From Corynebacterium sp. p3-SID1145 (GTDB taxonomy: Bacteria > Actinomycetota > Actinomycetes > Mycobacteriales > Mycobacteriaceae), in the NCBI GenBank assembly GCA_025144245.1, contig JALXXC010000002.1, positions 186,001 through 250,000 of the forward strand: a DNA stretch of 64,000 nt, in the 5' to 3' direction. This document shows positions 16,939 to 28,389 of the stretch, piece by piece. The position numbers were made by a program, and so were the translations under genes. The notes below the pieces were generated by a model. That model was not told where the DNA came from, made no database searches, and worked only from the letters and a program-made list of their open reading frames with translations. Position 1 is the stretch's first letter. Every line of letters begins with the position of its first letter.

Positions 16939-16968
16939 TTGAACACCGTTCAAAACATGCTTTATGCT
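16939..16968 (+). promoter_or_regulatory. bioB promoter with BioQ-type operator
   Basis: TTGAACACCGTTCAA (16939-16953) contains TGAAC-N3-GTTCA, close to the C. glutamicum BioQ consensus TGAAC-N3-GTTAC (from memory). Its first six bases can serve as the -35 (TTGAAC), followed 18 bases later by TATGCT (16963-16968) as the -10. Repressor binding would block the promoter when biotin is sufficient. Confidence 0.7.
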
Positions 16969-17002
16969 GCTATTTGACGGTGAGTGGACTACATTTATCG
17001 CT

Positions 17003-18079
17003 ATGGCTACACCCGCTTCAGTGAACGAACCCGACATCCTCGACATCGCCCGAGAGAAATGCCTGGAAAACGGCGAAGGACTCTCCGAAGCTGAGATCTA
17101 CCGAGCTCTCACCATCGAGGATGAACGGTTGCAGGAACTACTCGATCTCGCCCACCAGGTCCGGATCAAGCACTGCGGTGTCGAGATCTCCCTCGAAGGC
17201 ATCATTTCCCTGAAGACCGGCGGGTGCCCGGAGGACTGTAGCTTCTGCTCCCAGTCCGGGCTGTTCGAATCCCCCGTCCGCTCTGTCACACTCGACACAG
17301 CAGAACTAGTCGAGGCCGCCAAGCAATCCGAGAAGATGGGAGCGAGCGAGTTCTGCATCGTTGCCGCTGTGAAGAGCCCGACTGACTCCCTGCTCGACCA
17401 AGTCGCCCAGGCGATCGTCGCAATCAACAACGAGGTGGACATATCCATTTCCGCCTCGCTCGGCACACTGACCCGCGAGGATGCCCACCGGCTCTCGCAG
17501 ATGGGTGTCATGCGCTACAACCACAACCTGGAGACCGCGAAGTCGTTCTTCCCCAACGTCGTCACCACGCACACGTGGCAGGAGCGTAGGGACACCTTGG
17601 AGAATGTCTTGGCGGAGGGAATGGAGACGTGCTCCGGCGGGATCATCGGTCTCGGCGAGACTTTCGAGCAGCGCGCCGAATTCGCCGCTCAGCTCGCCGA
17701 GATCAACCCGCACGAAACCCCGATCAACTTCCTCGACCCCCGCCCCGGGACCCCGTTCGCTAACCGTCCCTTGGTTCCCCAAAGCGAGGCCTTGCGCGCG
17801 GTCGCCGCTCTCCGACTGGCTATGCCCTCGACACAGCTGCGGTTCGCCGGCGGTACCGAGCTTGCGCTCGGGGATGACGGCACAGAAACTGGCCTCCTTG
17901 GCGGGGCTAACGCCATCATCGGCGGCAACTACCTGACGACATTCGGCCGGCCGATCGAAAAGGACCGTGATGCGATCGACCGCGCCATGGATTCCCCGCG
18001 AAACCTTCCCATCACACCCGTCGGACAGAAACAGCGCACCGATCACGGCGTCCTGTACAGCACGTTGAAGTCGCTCTAG
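17003..18079 (+). CDS. bioB: Biotin synthase
   Basis: A 358-residue radical SAM enzyme that inserts sulfur into dethiobiotin. The radical SAM cluster motif CPEDCSFC is near residue 79, with KTGG before it. Later family motifs YNHNLET and [10 protein letters not shown] are present, and [12 protein letters not shown] supplies a conserved Cys of the [2Fe-2S] side. The open frame starts at 16964, but that lies on the -10 box, so the ATG at 17003 is preferred. Its stop overlaps the GTG of bsaP by one base. Confidence 0.97.
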   Translation: MATPASVNEPDILDIAREKCLENGEGLSEAEIYRALTIEDERLQELLDLAHQVRIKHCGVEISLEGIISLKTGGCPEDCSFCSQSGLFESPVRSVTLDTAELVEAAKQSEKMGASEFCIVAAVKSPTDSLLDQVAQAIVAINNEVDISISASLGTLTREDAHRLSQMGVMRYNHNLETAKSFFPNVVTTHTWQERRDTLENVLAEGMETCSGGIIGLGETFEQRAEFAAQLAEINPHETPINFLDPRPGTPFANRPLVPQSEALRAVAALRLAMPSTQLRFAGGTELALGDDGTETGLLGGANAIIGGNYLTTFGRPIEKDRDAIDRAMDSPRNLPITPVGQKQRTDHGVLYSTLKSL

Positions 18080-18282
18080 TGAGAATCCCCGATTCAACGG
18101 AATTGGCCGACGCAGTGTTGAGCGGCGAGCTCCAATTACCTTTTGACCCGGCGCGACCCTATGACGCACCTCGAATCTGCCCGTTGTGCGAGCGCCGGAT
18201 GGTCGTGAAAATGAACCCTGTGGCTTGGGAGGCTATCTGCTCACGCCACGGGATTCTCCGCTCGGAGTGGCTGGAACGCTAG
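18079..18282 (+). CDS. bsaP: Biotin synthase auxiliary protein BsaP
   Basis: A 67-residue protein with a CPLC motif (about residues 34-37) and conserved VAWEAICSRHGILRSEW. It begins with a GTG overlapping the last base of the bioB stop (TAGTG), so translation is coupled. Small proteins of this type downstream of bioB in mycobacteria and corynebacteria are needed for full biotin synthase activity, probably for its iron-sulfur cluster (from memory). Confidence 0.85.
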   Translation: MRIPDSTELADAVLSGELQLPFDPARPYDAPRICPLCERRMVVKMNPVAWEAICSRHGILRSEWLER

Positions 18283-18315
18283 GTTCTGAGCCCGACCTAC
18301 CCGGGCCACCCCGAC

Positions 18316-19233
18316 TTAGAGCGAGGCCACGAATTTCTCCAGTCGATCGGCGACCCGCTCCGGCTTACGCGCCCACTTCGTGTGCCCCAGTCCCCCGATC
18401 AACTGTTCAACATGAACGTTGTCGGGGTCGAATTTATCTGCCAGATACGCCGCAGATGCCAATGTGCAGTCATCGTCGTCAGTGAAACGCGTCAGCAGAA
18501 TCGGTGCGGTGACGTTCTTCATCCCCGCCTCGTAATCGATGTCTTGACCCTTCAGGTCCGCCAGCGAATTCGTGTGCGCGAACCGCGTCCATTCCCTCAC
18601 GTGCACATCAGATTGCCGGCCGTAGCCCGCCAGGTCCAACCGTCCTGCCGGCCAGTAGCCGACGACCTTGGACACGGCCGTCATGAACAGGCTCCCCAGC
18701 GCTACACGACGCCGGTCCGCCCCCACGAAGCTCTCCTTGTACGGGCTTCCGGTGCCCACGCCCATCATGCCCACCACATTGAGCTCCTTCGCCTCCGGGC
18801 GCGCAAGGAACAGCGACGCCACTTGCCCGCCCATTGAGTGCGTCAGCAGCACCGTCGGGTGGTCTGCCGGAAGACCCAGCTCCTCTTTCGCGGCACGGAT
18901 CGTCCTAGGGTAATCCTCCGAGGCGGTGTCGTGGTAGCCCCACCGCGCTTTTCGTGTCGCGCGAGCTGTACTGCGACCCTGGCCGCGCAACTCACCGATC
19001 ACGACCGGGTAGCCGCGGTCTGCCAGTTCCTGCGCCGTTGGCCGGAAATAGCGGGCCCCCATACCGAAACCCGGCCAGATCGCCACCAGCGGCGCCGGTG
19101 CGGTGCCCGGGTCCGCTTGTCCACTGCGCTCCCCTTGAGCGGGAAAGACATAGACCGGTGAGACGTCCCCACTCGGCAGTTCCACATCAGCGTTGACGAA
19201 GGTGTACTGGTTCGGACTTTTCTTTTCGCTCAT
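18316..19233 (-). CDS. Alpha/beta hydrolase (serine esterase/lipase-like)
   Basis: A 305-residue cytoplasmic hydrolase. The oxyanion region IWPGFGMGARYF and the nucleophile elbow THSMGGQ (Ser near residue 126) are clear. A C-terminal His in GGLGHTKW is the likely third catalytic residue, and an Asp in LTRFTDDDD could complete the triad. The start at 19233 is chosen because upstream frame has no site and runs into the gyrB end. Substrate unknown. It is convergent with bsaP. Confidence 0.8.
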   Translation of the reverse strand: MSEKKSPNQYTFVNADVELPSGDVSPVYVFPAQGERSGQADPGTAPAPLVAIWPGFGMGARYFRPTAQELADRGYPVVIGELRGQGRSTARATRKARWGYHDTASEDYPRTIRAAKEELGLPADHPTVLLTHSMGGQVASLFLARPEAKELNVVGMMGVGTGSPYKESFVGADRRRVALGSLFMTAVSKVVGYWPAGRLDLAGYGRQSDVHVREWTRFAHTNSLADLKGQDIDYEAGMKNVTAPILLTRFTDDDDCTLASAAYLADKFDPDNVHVEQLIGGLGHTKWARKPERVADRLEKFVASL

Positions 19234-19280
19234 GAAGATAGTGTGCCAGATCACACTCGTCGATAAGCGAAAATGCGTCC

Positions 19281-21398
<2,118 letters not shown>

Positions 21399-21497
21399 TC
21401 ACGGCGTAAATACGTCTTTAACCCATGTCATCTTACACGGTTGAGGTCCCCCACAGACGCACCGCCGACGCCAGCGACAGGGTGTTTCACGCGCGTT

Positions 21498-22142
21498 TTA
21501 CCCGTACGTATCCCGCGGCCCGCGGCCCTTGACATGAAGCGGCCCATACCGCCAGTTCTTGGTCTTGGGCGGGTAGACGTGCAGTTTCGTGATCACGCCC
21601 GGCCCGATTTTCTCCGCGATCTGGGACAGCACGGTGGACTGCATGTACTTCAGGTTCGTGGCCCAGGCGGTCTGGTCGCAGGAGATGAACAGTTCCCCGT
21701 TTTTGATCATGCTCACTTCGGTGTGCTGCGCGATCTTCTCCCCCACGAGCGCTTCCCAGTTGCCCATTACCCAGCCGTGGGCGATGGGTTCTGTCCAGTC
21801 GCGCTGTTGAATCTCCTTCTTCAGCAACGAGCCGAAACCGGCGACCTGGTAGCTTCTCCGCAGCGGCCGCCCGTCAGCACCCGTCGGCCGACCCATGTGC
21901 GGACGGTTCTTCGCTGTTGTGCCGGGGGCAGTCTTCTCCGGGGCGAGGTCCAGGCCCGGCACGGAGATCTCCGGTGTCGCCGATTCTTCCGTGCCCATCG
22001 CCGCGGCGAGTTTGCCCACGGACCGGCGCGGAACGACATTTTGGCCCTGGCCCGCGAGCCGCGGCACCTTTCCTCCGCGCCGCTTCGCTGTGGCCCGGAG
22101 ATTTTCGAATGTGGCGCTGACCAGGTCTTGCGGCTCAGTCAC
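21498..22142 (-). CDS. dciA: DciA-family (DUF721) helicase-loading protein
   Basis: A 214-residue protein with a disordered N-terminal half (to about residue 100) and the DUF721 core: [22 protein letters not shown] and [17 protein letters not shown]. DciA is the ancestral loader of the replicative helicase in bacteria that lack DnaC or DnaI. It starts with a GTG sharing the GTGA overlap with recF, the standard actinobacterial recF-dciA-gyrB order. Confidence 0.9.
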   Translation of the reverse strand: MTEPQDLVSATFENLRATAKRRGGKVPRLAGQGQNVVPRRSVGKLAAAMGTEESATPEISVPGLDLAPEKTAPGTTAKNRPHMGRPTGADGRPLRRSYQVAGFGSLLKKEIQQRDWTEPIAHGWVMGNWEALVGEKIAQHTEVSMIKNGELFISCDQTAWATNLKYMQSTVLSQIAEKIGPGVITKLHVYPPKTKNWRYGPLHVKGRGPRDTYG

Positions 22143-23332
22143 GAGATCGCCTCGATAGTGGACACGCGTCCGTCGCCGCTATCTTTCATGACCACGCCGT
22201 AGCGCGCGGAAACATGGTCATCGAGGTTCGCCGGCAGATCGTCGCCGACCGCGGCGGTGATGAGCACCTGCTCAGCCTTCTCCGCCACGGCTACGAGACG
22301 TTGGCGCCGTTTGGCGTCCAGTTCCGCGAATACATCGTCCAGAATCAGCACCGGTTCCGCACCGTCGGACGAGAGCAGCGCATACTCCGCCAGGTGCAAG
22401 GCGAGCGCGAACGACCAGGTCTCCCCGTGGCTCGCGTATCCTTTCGCCGGGTGGTCGCCGAGCATCAGCACGAGATCGTCCCGGTGCGGACCGACCAACG
22501 TCGTCCCACGGTCGATTTCCTCCTTGCGGCGCCGCGAGAGCTCCGTGAGAAACGCGGCCTCAATAATCGCCGGGTCGTGGGTATCCGCATCAGCGAGCTT
22601 TTCGACGCCCCGGTCCACCGTCGAGCTGTACCCGATCCCCGCCGGTCGCGATTCCGGGGCGACTGAGGCGTATGCGTCGTGAACCGGTTGGGACAGCTCG
22701 GCGACAAGTTTCTTGCGCCCTGCGATCACTTGCGCGCCGAGTGAAGCCAACTGCATGTCCCAGGCATCGAGGGTGCTCAGCGCGCTGGCGCCCTGGTCGT
22801 CGTTGTAACCGCGCCGCAGCAGCATATTCTGCGAGCGCAAAAGCGCGTTGCGCTGACGCAGCACCTTGTCGTAATCCGCTTTCGCCCCGCCGAATCGTGG
22901 GGTGCGGATGCTGGCCAACCCGTCGAGAAAGCGCCGCCGCTCCCCCGGCTCACCCACCACGAGCGCCAGATCCTCAGGCGCGAAAACCACCGTCCGCAGC
23001 ACACCGAGCATCTCGCGCGGGGATTTCAACCGTGTCCGGTTGATCTGCGCCTGGTTGGCTTCCTTCGGCTTGATCAGCAGGTGTGTTGTCAGTTCCCGGC
23101 CCTCGTTGACCGTGGTGACCGACACCCGCGCGTTCTGCGCACCGGCGCGCACCAGCGGTTGATCCTGGGAGACACGGTGACTGCTCAACGTCGCCGAGTA
23201 GATGACCGCCTCGACGATGTTGGTCTTCCCGTGGCCGTTGCGGCCGGAGAATACTGTGACTCCTTGGTCCAGCTCGAGGTTCAGCTCGGGCCAGGAGCGG
23301 AAATCACGCAGATCGAGTTCACGGACAAACAC
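22139..23332 (-). CDS. recF: DNA replication/repair protein RecF
   Basis: A 397-residue SMC-like ATPase that loads RecA at gaps. Walker A is GRNGHGKTN (near residue 31), the ABC-type signature region is around [14 protein letters not shown], and Walker B is [12 protein letters not shown] near the C-terminus. GTG start, 12 bases after the dnaN stop; the 3' end overlaps dciA by 4 bases. Confidence 0.97.
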   Translation of the reverse strand: MFVRELDLRDFRSWPELNLELDQGVTVFSGRNGHGKTNIVEAVIYSATLSSHRVSQDQPLVRAGAQNARVSVTTVNEGRELTTHLLIKPKEANQAQINRTRLKSPREMLGVLRTVVFAPEDLALVVGEPGERRRFLDGLASIRTPRFGGAKADYDKVLRQRNALLRSQNMLLRRGYNDDQGASALSTLDAWDMQLASLGAQVIAGRKKLVAELSQPVHDAYASVAPESRPAGIGYSSTVDRGVEKLADADTHDPAIIEAAFLTELSRRRKEEIDRGTTLVGPHRDDLVLMLGDHPAKGYASHGETWSFALALHLAEYALLSSDGAEPVLILDDVFAELDAKRRQRLVAVAEKAEQVLITAAVGDDLPANLDDHVSARYGVVMKDSGDGRVSTIEAIS

Positions 23333-23344
23333 GGATCACGCCGC

Positions 23345-24532
23345 TTAACCCGGCAGGCGCACCGGCATCAGCAGGTAGGTGAAGTCGGTCGCCGGCGTGT
23401 CGAAGGAACCGTCCGCGCCCGCCTCCGGCATCTCCTCCGGTTCCGGGATCATGATGGCCGGCCGCGATGCCTCGGTGAAGCCGAAAACAACACGCTTGGT
23501 CGGAATGACACTCAAACCGTCGCGCAGGTAGCCGGAGTTGAAGGCGATGAGCAGCTCATCGGCACCCGTGAACGCGCACTGGAGGGATTCGCTCGCCTCC
23601 CCGGAATCAGCGCCGGAGGCATAGAGAGTGACCTCGCCCGGCTTGAAGTGCATGCGCAGCTGCGCGTTACGGTCGGCGACCAGGCTCACGCGGCGGATGG
23701 CCTCGACCAGCGGAGCGATTTCAACCGATGCCATGGAAGTGTGCGACTTCGGCAGCAGCGGCTGAATATTCGGGAATTCTGCGTCCAGCATGCGCGTCGT
23801 GGTCTCGCGGTTCTGCGAGTGGAGACCGAACAGGCCGTCGCCACCAACGTTCTCGCCGGTGCCCACAGCGATCTCAACCGGCTCCTCGAGGTGGGAGTCC
23901 AGAGTGCGGGCGTTGTCCAACAGCGTCTTTGCCGGAATGAGCAGCTTCGCCTGCACATCAGCGTTGACAGGCTCCCACTCCAGCGACCGTAGCGCCAGAC
24001 GGAAACGGTCGGTGGCGGCCAGCTGGACGCTATTGCCCGAAATCTCCATGTGCACACCTGTCAGCATCGGCAGCGTGTCATCGCGCCCGGCGGCGGATGC
24101 CACCTGAGTGATCGCGTTGACGAAAGTGGAGGTGTCCAACGTGCCGGTGACCTCCGGCAGCTTGGGCAGCTGCGGATAATCGTCCAGCGGCATAAGCGGT
24201 AGCTCGAAGCGGGCGGCCCCGCCCTGCAACAGCATGCGGGAATTGTCCACGGACACCTCGACGGGCTTGGCCGGCATGTTGGACACGATGTCCGCCATGA
24301 GCTTGCCTGCCACAGCGACGCGGCCCGGCTGATTGACCTCGGCGCTGATGCGCACCTGAGTGGAAACCTCGTAGTCGAAGCCCGCCAGTTCCAGGCCGTT
24401 GTCATCCGCCGTGATTACCACAGCGCGGAGCACCGGCTGCGTGTTCTTCGTGGGCAGATTGCGCGCGACCCAAGCGACGGCATCCGAGAGATCGTCTTTG
24501 TGCACGCGGAATGACACGTTGTTGTCGTCCAT
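23345..24532 (-). CDS. dnaN: DNA polymerase III sliding clamp (beta subunit)
   Basis: A 395-residue beta clamp with three repeated clamp folds. Recognisable blocks are GRVAVAGKLMADIVSNMP in domain I, DRFRLALRSLEW in domain II and the C-terminal YLLMPVRLPG that forms the protein-binding pocket. It encircles DNA and tethers the polymerase. ATG start. The 525 bases between it and dnaA hold DnaA boxes. Confidence 0.98.
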   Translation of the reverse strand: MDDNNVSFRVHKDDLSDAVAWVARNLPTKNTQPVLRAVVITADDNGLELAGFDYEVSTQVRISAEVNQPGRVAVAGKLMADIVSNMPAKPVEVSVDNSRMLLQGGAARFELPLMPLDDYPQLPKLPEVTGTLDTSTFVNAITQVASAAGRDDTLPMLTGVHMEISGNSVQLAATDRFRLALRSLEWEPVNADVQAKLLIPAKTLLDNARTLDSHLEEPVEIAVGTGENVGGDGLFGLHSQNRETTTRMLDAEFPNIQPLLPKSHTSMASVEIAPLVEAIRRVSLVADRNAQLRMHFKPGEVTLYASGADSGEASESLQCAFTGADELLIAFNSGYLRDGLSVIPTKRVVFGFTEASRPAIMIPEPEEMPEAGADGSFDTPATDFTYLLMPVRLPG

Positions 24533-24796
24533 GGTCCTCGTCGCTCCTTATTTCGGCTGCCGGATAGGTGAGCTCACTTTCAACTCACCTTAAGCGGTGC
24601 GCAGATTCGCCTCAACGCCAGCCTGCCCATTGAAGTGCGCACGCCCGGCCGAGTTGTCCCCACGCTCTCTTTCTCTTGGAATTCATACTAGGAAAAAGAC
24701 TGGGAGAAACAGTAGGTGCTGTGCAGTCTGTGGAACACAGTCCATCGCACCATGTCGTCTCGGCGTGTCGCCTGTGGGCCATCGGTGTGCAATTCT

Positions 24797-24996
24797 TGTG
24801 GATAACTCGCATTGGTTGTGGATAACTTCTTCGGCCACTTTGTTCCCCACAGCCTCCGCGTCTAATTCCACCGCCAAATCACATCTTTCTCCCGCCCCTG
24901 TGGACAGCACTTTCGCGCTGTGGATAACCGTTACGTGACCAATGCCACTTAATTACAACGGTGGAATTACACAGGTGTGAATAAGCCTGTGGATAA
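24797..24996. other. Origin region, dnaN-dnaA cluster of DnaA boxes
   Basis: Four perfect DnaA boxes read TGTGGATAA on the plus strand at 24797-24805, 24817-24825, 24919-24927 and 24988-24996. A near match is TGTGAATAA at 24976-24984. The first two are 20 bases apart, and all share one orientation. The stretch between dnaN and the dnaA terminator (24533-24994) has no gene. An AT-rich patch lies around 24940-24970. Together with the cluster upstream of dnaA this is the likely oriC. Confidence 0.85.
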
Positions 24997-25029
24997 ACAA
25001 AAGCCACCGAGGAAGCCTTCCTCGGTGGC
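24995..25029 (-). terminator. Rho-independent terminator of dnaA
   Basis: GCCACCGAGGAA and TTCCTCGGTGGC form a 12-bp perfect stem (25003-25029). On the minus strand it is followed by TTTTGTTT. It lies 28 bases after the dnaA stop and touches the last DnaA box. It separates dnaA from dnaN transcription. Confidence 0.93.
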
Positions 25030-25057
25030 GTAGGTGGGCGTCGTTAAGCGGTGCGCG

Positions 25058-26731
25058 TCAGCGGGCGCGGACCCGGTTCTTGATGTCTTGGGTGAGCTCC
25101 TGGATTTCGTCGTAGGTCGCGCGGTTCTCTGTCATCTCCCCGCGGATCTTACGGTCGGCGTACATGACCGTGGTGTGGTCTTTGCCGCCGAATTCCTGGC
25201 CGATCTTCGGCAACGACAAATCGGTCAACTCGCGGCACAGGTACATGGCGATCTGGCGGGCGTGCGCGACCACGCGGGTCTTGCCGGCGCCGGTGAGCTT
25301 GTCCATGGGCACTCGGAAGTACTCGGCGGCCGCCTCCTTGATGGTCTCGGCCGTGATCGTCACATCCCCCTCGTCCGGGAGAATGTCGCGGAGCGCGACC
25401 TGGGCGACATCGAGGGTGATCGGCTCGTTGATCAGCGAAGAATATGCGGAAACCCTGATGAGGGCGCCCTCGAGCTCGCGGATCGACGATTCGAATTGCG
25501 AGGCGATGAGTTCGAGAACGTCCTCGTCGACGCGGGTGCCGTCAGCGGCGGCCTTCTTCATCAGAATCGCGATGCGCGTTTCCAGGTCCGGCGGCTGAAT
25601 ATCCGTGATCAGGCCGCCCTCGAAGCGTGTGCGCAGGCGGTCCTCCAGCGTGGTCAGCTGTTTCGGCGGACGGTCGGAGGACAAAATAATCTGCTTATTC
25701 GACTGGTGCAGGGCGTTGAAGGTGTGGAAGAACTCTTCCTGCGTCCCTTCTTTGCCCTCGAGGAACTGGATGTCGTCGACCATGAGAATGTCCAGGTCGC
25801 GGTAGCGCCGCTTGAAAGATTCCTGCCGGTCATCGCGCACGGAGTTGATGTAGTCGTTCGTGAACTCCTCAGAGGAGACGTACTTGATGCGCAGGTCCGG
25901 TTGCAGCACCTGGGCGTAGTTGCCCGCGGCGTGCAGCAGGTGCGTCTTGCCCAGGCCGGAGCCGCCCCAGATGAATAGCGGGTTGTAGGCGCGCGCCGGA
26001 TTCTCCGCGACAGCCACCGCGGCGCCGTTGGCGAAACGGTTGGAGGAGCCGATGACAAAGTTCTCGAAGGTGTATTTCGGGTTCAGGCTGATGTCGCGGT
26101 CCGGGTCATGCGCCGGCTTCTCGCGCGGAATGCGCTGCGGCGCCGGAACGATCGGGTGGCTCGACTGCTGGCGGGAGGATTCCTCGACAGAGTTCTCCTG
26201 CTGCTGCGCGTGAATGCGCGCCAGCTCATCGAGTCCCATGGGCAGCTGTTCCCCCGCCAGCGGCGACGGATTCGCCGGGCGGGTCGGGGGTTGCTGCTGC
26301 GCCGCAGTCGGGAACGCCGGTTCAGAGTAGGTGCTGTACCAGTCGTCTGCGGAACTGTCGGTGCGCTGGGGCTGGGCTGGGGCTTGGACCTGGTTTTGCG
26401 CCTGGACTGGGGAGTGTGCCGGCACCTGCTGTTCGGAAGCCGCCGGGGTGTTCACTGAAACGGCGAGGTTGCAGGGCTGGCCCATGTGGTGGCTGAGGAG
26501 CTCCACGATGTAGGGGCCGAGATTGTTCTCCACCACATTCTTGGCCGCGGTGTGGGGTGCGGAAAGGATGCAGTAGCCGTCGACAAGCATGACGGGCTTG
26601 ACCAGCTGCAGGTAGGCCCGGTCGCCCGGGGAGAACGTGGGCACGTGCGAATTCGGGCGTTCGGACAGGTTGAGCAGTTCGGCGACGATGTCCTGCCACA
26701 GAGCATTCAAACTCTGTTGATCGTGTGCCAT
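25058..26731 (-). CDS. dnaA: Chromosomal replication initiator protein DnaA
   Basis: A 557-residue DnaA. Domain I covers about residues 1-95, followed by a long Gln/Pro-rich linker (about 95-215). The AAA+ domain has Walker A GGSGLGKTH (near 250), Walker B ILMVDDIQFLEGK and sensor ILSSDRPP. Domain IV ends with the DnaA signature GGKDHTTVMYADRK, which binds the 9-mer boxes found on both sides. The ATG at 26731 gives the standard N-terminus. It has its own terminator and DnaA boxes upstream, consistent with autoregulation. Confidence 0.99.
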   Translation of the reverse strand: MAHDQQSLNALWQDIVAELLNLSERPNSHVPTFSPGDRAYLQLVKPVMLVDGYCILSAPHTAAKNVVENNLGPYIVELLSHHMGQPCNLAVSVNTPAASEQQVPAHSPVQAQNQVQAPAQPQRTDSSADDWYSTYSEPAFPTAAQQQPPTRPANPSPLAGEQLPMGLDELARIHAQQQENSVEESSRQQSSHPIVPAPQRIPREKPAHDPDRDISLNPKYTFENFVIGSSNRFANGAAVAVAENPARAYNPLFIWGGSGLGKTHLLHAAGNYAQVLQPDLRIKYVSSEEFTNDYINSVRDDRQESFKRRYRDLDILMVDDIQFLEGKEGTQEEFFHTFNALHQSNKQIILSSDRPPKQLTTLEDRLRTRFEGGLITDIQPPDLETRIAILMKKAAADGTRVDEDVLELIASQFESSIRELEGALIRVSAYSSLINEPITLDVAQVALRDILPDEGDVTITAETIKEAAAEYFRVPMDKLTGAGKTRVVAHARQIAMYLCRELTDLSLPKIGQEFGGKDHTTVMYADRKIRGEMTENRATYDEIQELTQDIKNRVRAR

Positions 26732-26831
26732 GAAAGCCCGCTTTCCCTATCCGAATCCCGTTGCTCGCCCGCGGCGCCGAGATGGCGTTGCTGCCGCGGG
26801 CCGCTCACTTACCGCTCGCCGGTTACGAGCT

Positions 26832-26876
26832 TGTGAACCTTGTGAACAACGTGAACATTGCCCTGAACATGTGAAT
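26832..26876. repeat. Phased GTGAAC repeats ahead of dnaA
   Basis: GTGAAC occurs at 26833, 26842 and 26851 (9-base steps), followed by TGAAC at 26864 and GTGAAT at 26871. The series lies about 100 bases upstream of the dnaA ATG. The units resemble weak DnaA boxes and may be low-affinity sites or a regulator site. Confidence 0.5.
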
Positions 26877-26884
26877 CCACAACT

Positions 26885-27038
26885 TTATCCACAGGTGTTG
26901 ATGGAGTTCCTGTGTAGGTTATCCACAAGACAATCATCATGCTGTGGATAAACGATTGATGCCAAATTATCGCCTTTGACCTCGGTTTATGCCGCTTGGA
27001 ATGGTAAAGCCTCAAGGTCATATTGAGGTTTATCCACA
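26885..27038. other. Origin region, DnaA-box cluster upstream of dnaA
   Basis: Four perfect boxes: TTATCCACA at 26885-26893, 26919-26927 and 27030-27038, and TGTGGATAA at 26943-26951. They lie within the 851-base gap between the divergent dnaA and rpmH genes (26732-27582). Apart from these boxes, the GTGAAC repeats and a candidate rpmH promoter, nothing else is seen in that gap; the short open frames there have no recognisable content. Confidence 0.85.
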
Positions 27039-27206
27039 GTGGCAGTGGAACAATTCCTGTGAAGTTGTGGTGTTACAGCTTTCTTACCCTGCTCCGCCGC
27101 GGACTGTCTAGGTGGCACGGCCGCACCCCGGGCGTCGCGGAGCCCGGATCAGAATGCACGTTCGAGACCTCTCCAGACCCGCGCAGGCTACGTCGGCGTG
27201 TCGTGT

Positions 27207-27236
27207 TTGACCTGCGGAAAAACACATTGTTGTAAT
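27207..27236 (+). promoter_or_regulatory. Candidate rpmH-rnpA promoter
   Basis: TTGACC (27207-27212), 18 bases, then TGTAAT (27231-27236) matches a SigA-type promoter. It would give a leader of about 340 bases before rpmH, so a nearer promoter may also exist. Confidence 0.4.
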
Positions 27237-27582
27237 TTCGGGGGTGAACAAATTCTGGGGTCGCTACCCCCGCGCGTCGATTTGGCCGGTGCGACGCCGA
27301 TCACGTATCCTGGCATGGTCTGTCGCACTCTGTTACCTCTGCGAATCCACAGCGACCGCAGTGTTCAGGGTGTGCGTGAGAGCATCATCAGTGCCGAGCA
27401 CCGGGCCGCCTTGTTGGCGAGTCAGCGCCGATGACGCATGCCACCAGCGGTTTTCACGCTGTTAGAGCATCTCACTCACATGTTTTGAAAATGGCTGCCT
27501 CGTCCCGGGAAGGCGCCGGCGCCGGAGTCCCATCTCTGGTGCCCGCCGTTGGCCGCCGCATAGATCTCAAGGAGTCACCGCC

Positions 27583-27720
27583 ATGTCTAAGCGGACTTTT
27601 CAGCCCAATAACCGCCGTCGCGCACGCAAGCACGGCTTCCGTACCCGCATGAACACCCGTGCTGGCCGCGCCATCGTTTCCGCGCGCCGCCGCAAGGGCC
27701 GCAACAAGCTCACCGCCTAG
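27583..27720 (+). CDS. rpmH: Ribosomal protein bL34
   Basis: A 45-residue basic protein, [20 protein letters not shown] followed by [14 protein letters not shown] and GRNKLTA, which is diagnostic for L34 of the large subunit. AAGGAG lies 8 bases upstream of the ATG. It is followed after 14 bases by rnpA in the classical order. Confidence 0.98.
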   Translation: MSKRTFQPNNRRRARKHGFRTRMNTRAGRAIVSARRRKGRNKLTA

Positions 27721-27734
27721 TCGTCTAGCGCGCT

Positions 27735-28094
27735 GTGCTGCCCCGCGCCCATAAGCTCACTTCTTCGGCGGAATTCCGTCGCGTGATCTCTCAAGGTGGG
27801 CGCGCGGGCTCCCGCACCGTCGTGGTGCACTATTACACCCGAACCGACACCGTCATTTCCGGCGGTCCACGGTTCGGGTTAATTGTGTCTAAACAGGTGG
27901 GCAACGCCGTCGTCCGCCACCGCGTGTCCCGCCAGTTGCGCCATATCTGCATGGAGTTGGCACGCTCGCTCGACCGGGACGTGGATATCGTCATCCGCGC
28001 CCTTCCGGCGAGCGCCAACGCCAGCAGCGATGTTCTGTGCAAAGACACCTCTTCGGGGATCGAGCGGGGGCGCAAGAAGGCGTCGAAAAGCTAA
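27735..28094 (+). CDS. rnpA: Ribonuclease P protein component
   Basis: A 119-residue protein. [16 protein letters not shown] near the start and [21 protein letters not shown] (RNR-like motif) identify RnpA, which binds the RNase P RNA to mature tRNA 5' ends. GTG start. The C-terminal 25 residues (Ser/Lys-rich) extend past the usual end. Confidence 0.96.
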   Translation: MLPRAHKLTSSAEFRRVISQGGRAGSRTVVVHYYTRTDTVISGGPRFGLIVSKQVGNAVVRHRVSRQLRHICMELARSLDRDVDIVIRALPASANASSDVLCKDTSSGIERGRKKASKS

Positions 28095-28106
28095 GGCGGT
28101 GTCCAA

Positions 28107-28382
28107 ATGGACTACTTCAACTCGGACGGCGAGCGCATCCCCGCACCTTCCGGCCCCATAGGCGCGGCTGTGGTGCGGGGCGTGCGGCTTTACCAAAAAC
28201 ATTTCTCACCCCTTAAGATGGGATCGACGTGCCGCTTCGAGCCGACCTGCAGCGCGTACGCGCTAGAAGCGGTGTCCCGGCATGGAGCAGCCCGCGGTGG
28301 CCTCCTCGCGCTTGTGCGCCTAGCCAAGTGCGGGCCTTGGCATCCCGGCGGCTACGACCCCGTACCTATGAACAGGAGTTAG
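28107..28382 (+). CDS. yidD: Membrane protein insertion efficiency factor YidD
   Basis: A 91-residue member of the UPF0161/YidD family: VRLYQKHFSPLK, CRFEPTCSAYALEAVSRHGA and CGPWHPGGYDPVP contain the conserved Cys/Pro and CxxxPTCSxYA core. It helps YidC insert membrane proteins and sits directly before yidC. Confidence 0.96.
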   Translation: MDYFNSDGERIPAPSGPIGAAVVRGVRLYQKHFSPLKMGSTCRFEPTCSAYALEAVSRHGAARGGLLALVRLAKCGPWHPGGYDPVPMNRS

Positions 28383-28389
28383 ACAACCG

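Noticed and set aside
27023..27652. Several 70-80 codon frames between dnaA and rpmH
   Set aside because: No ribosome sites, mutually overlapping, and lying on origin and promoter sequence.
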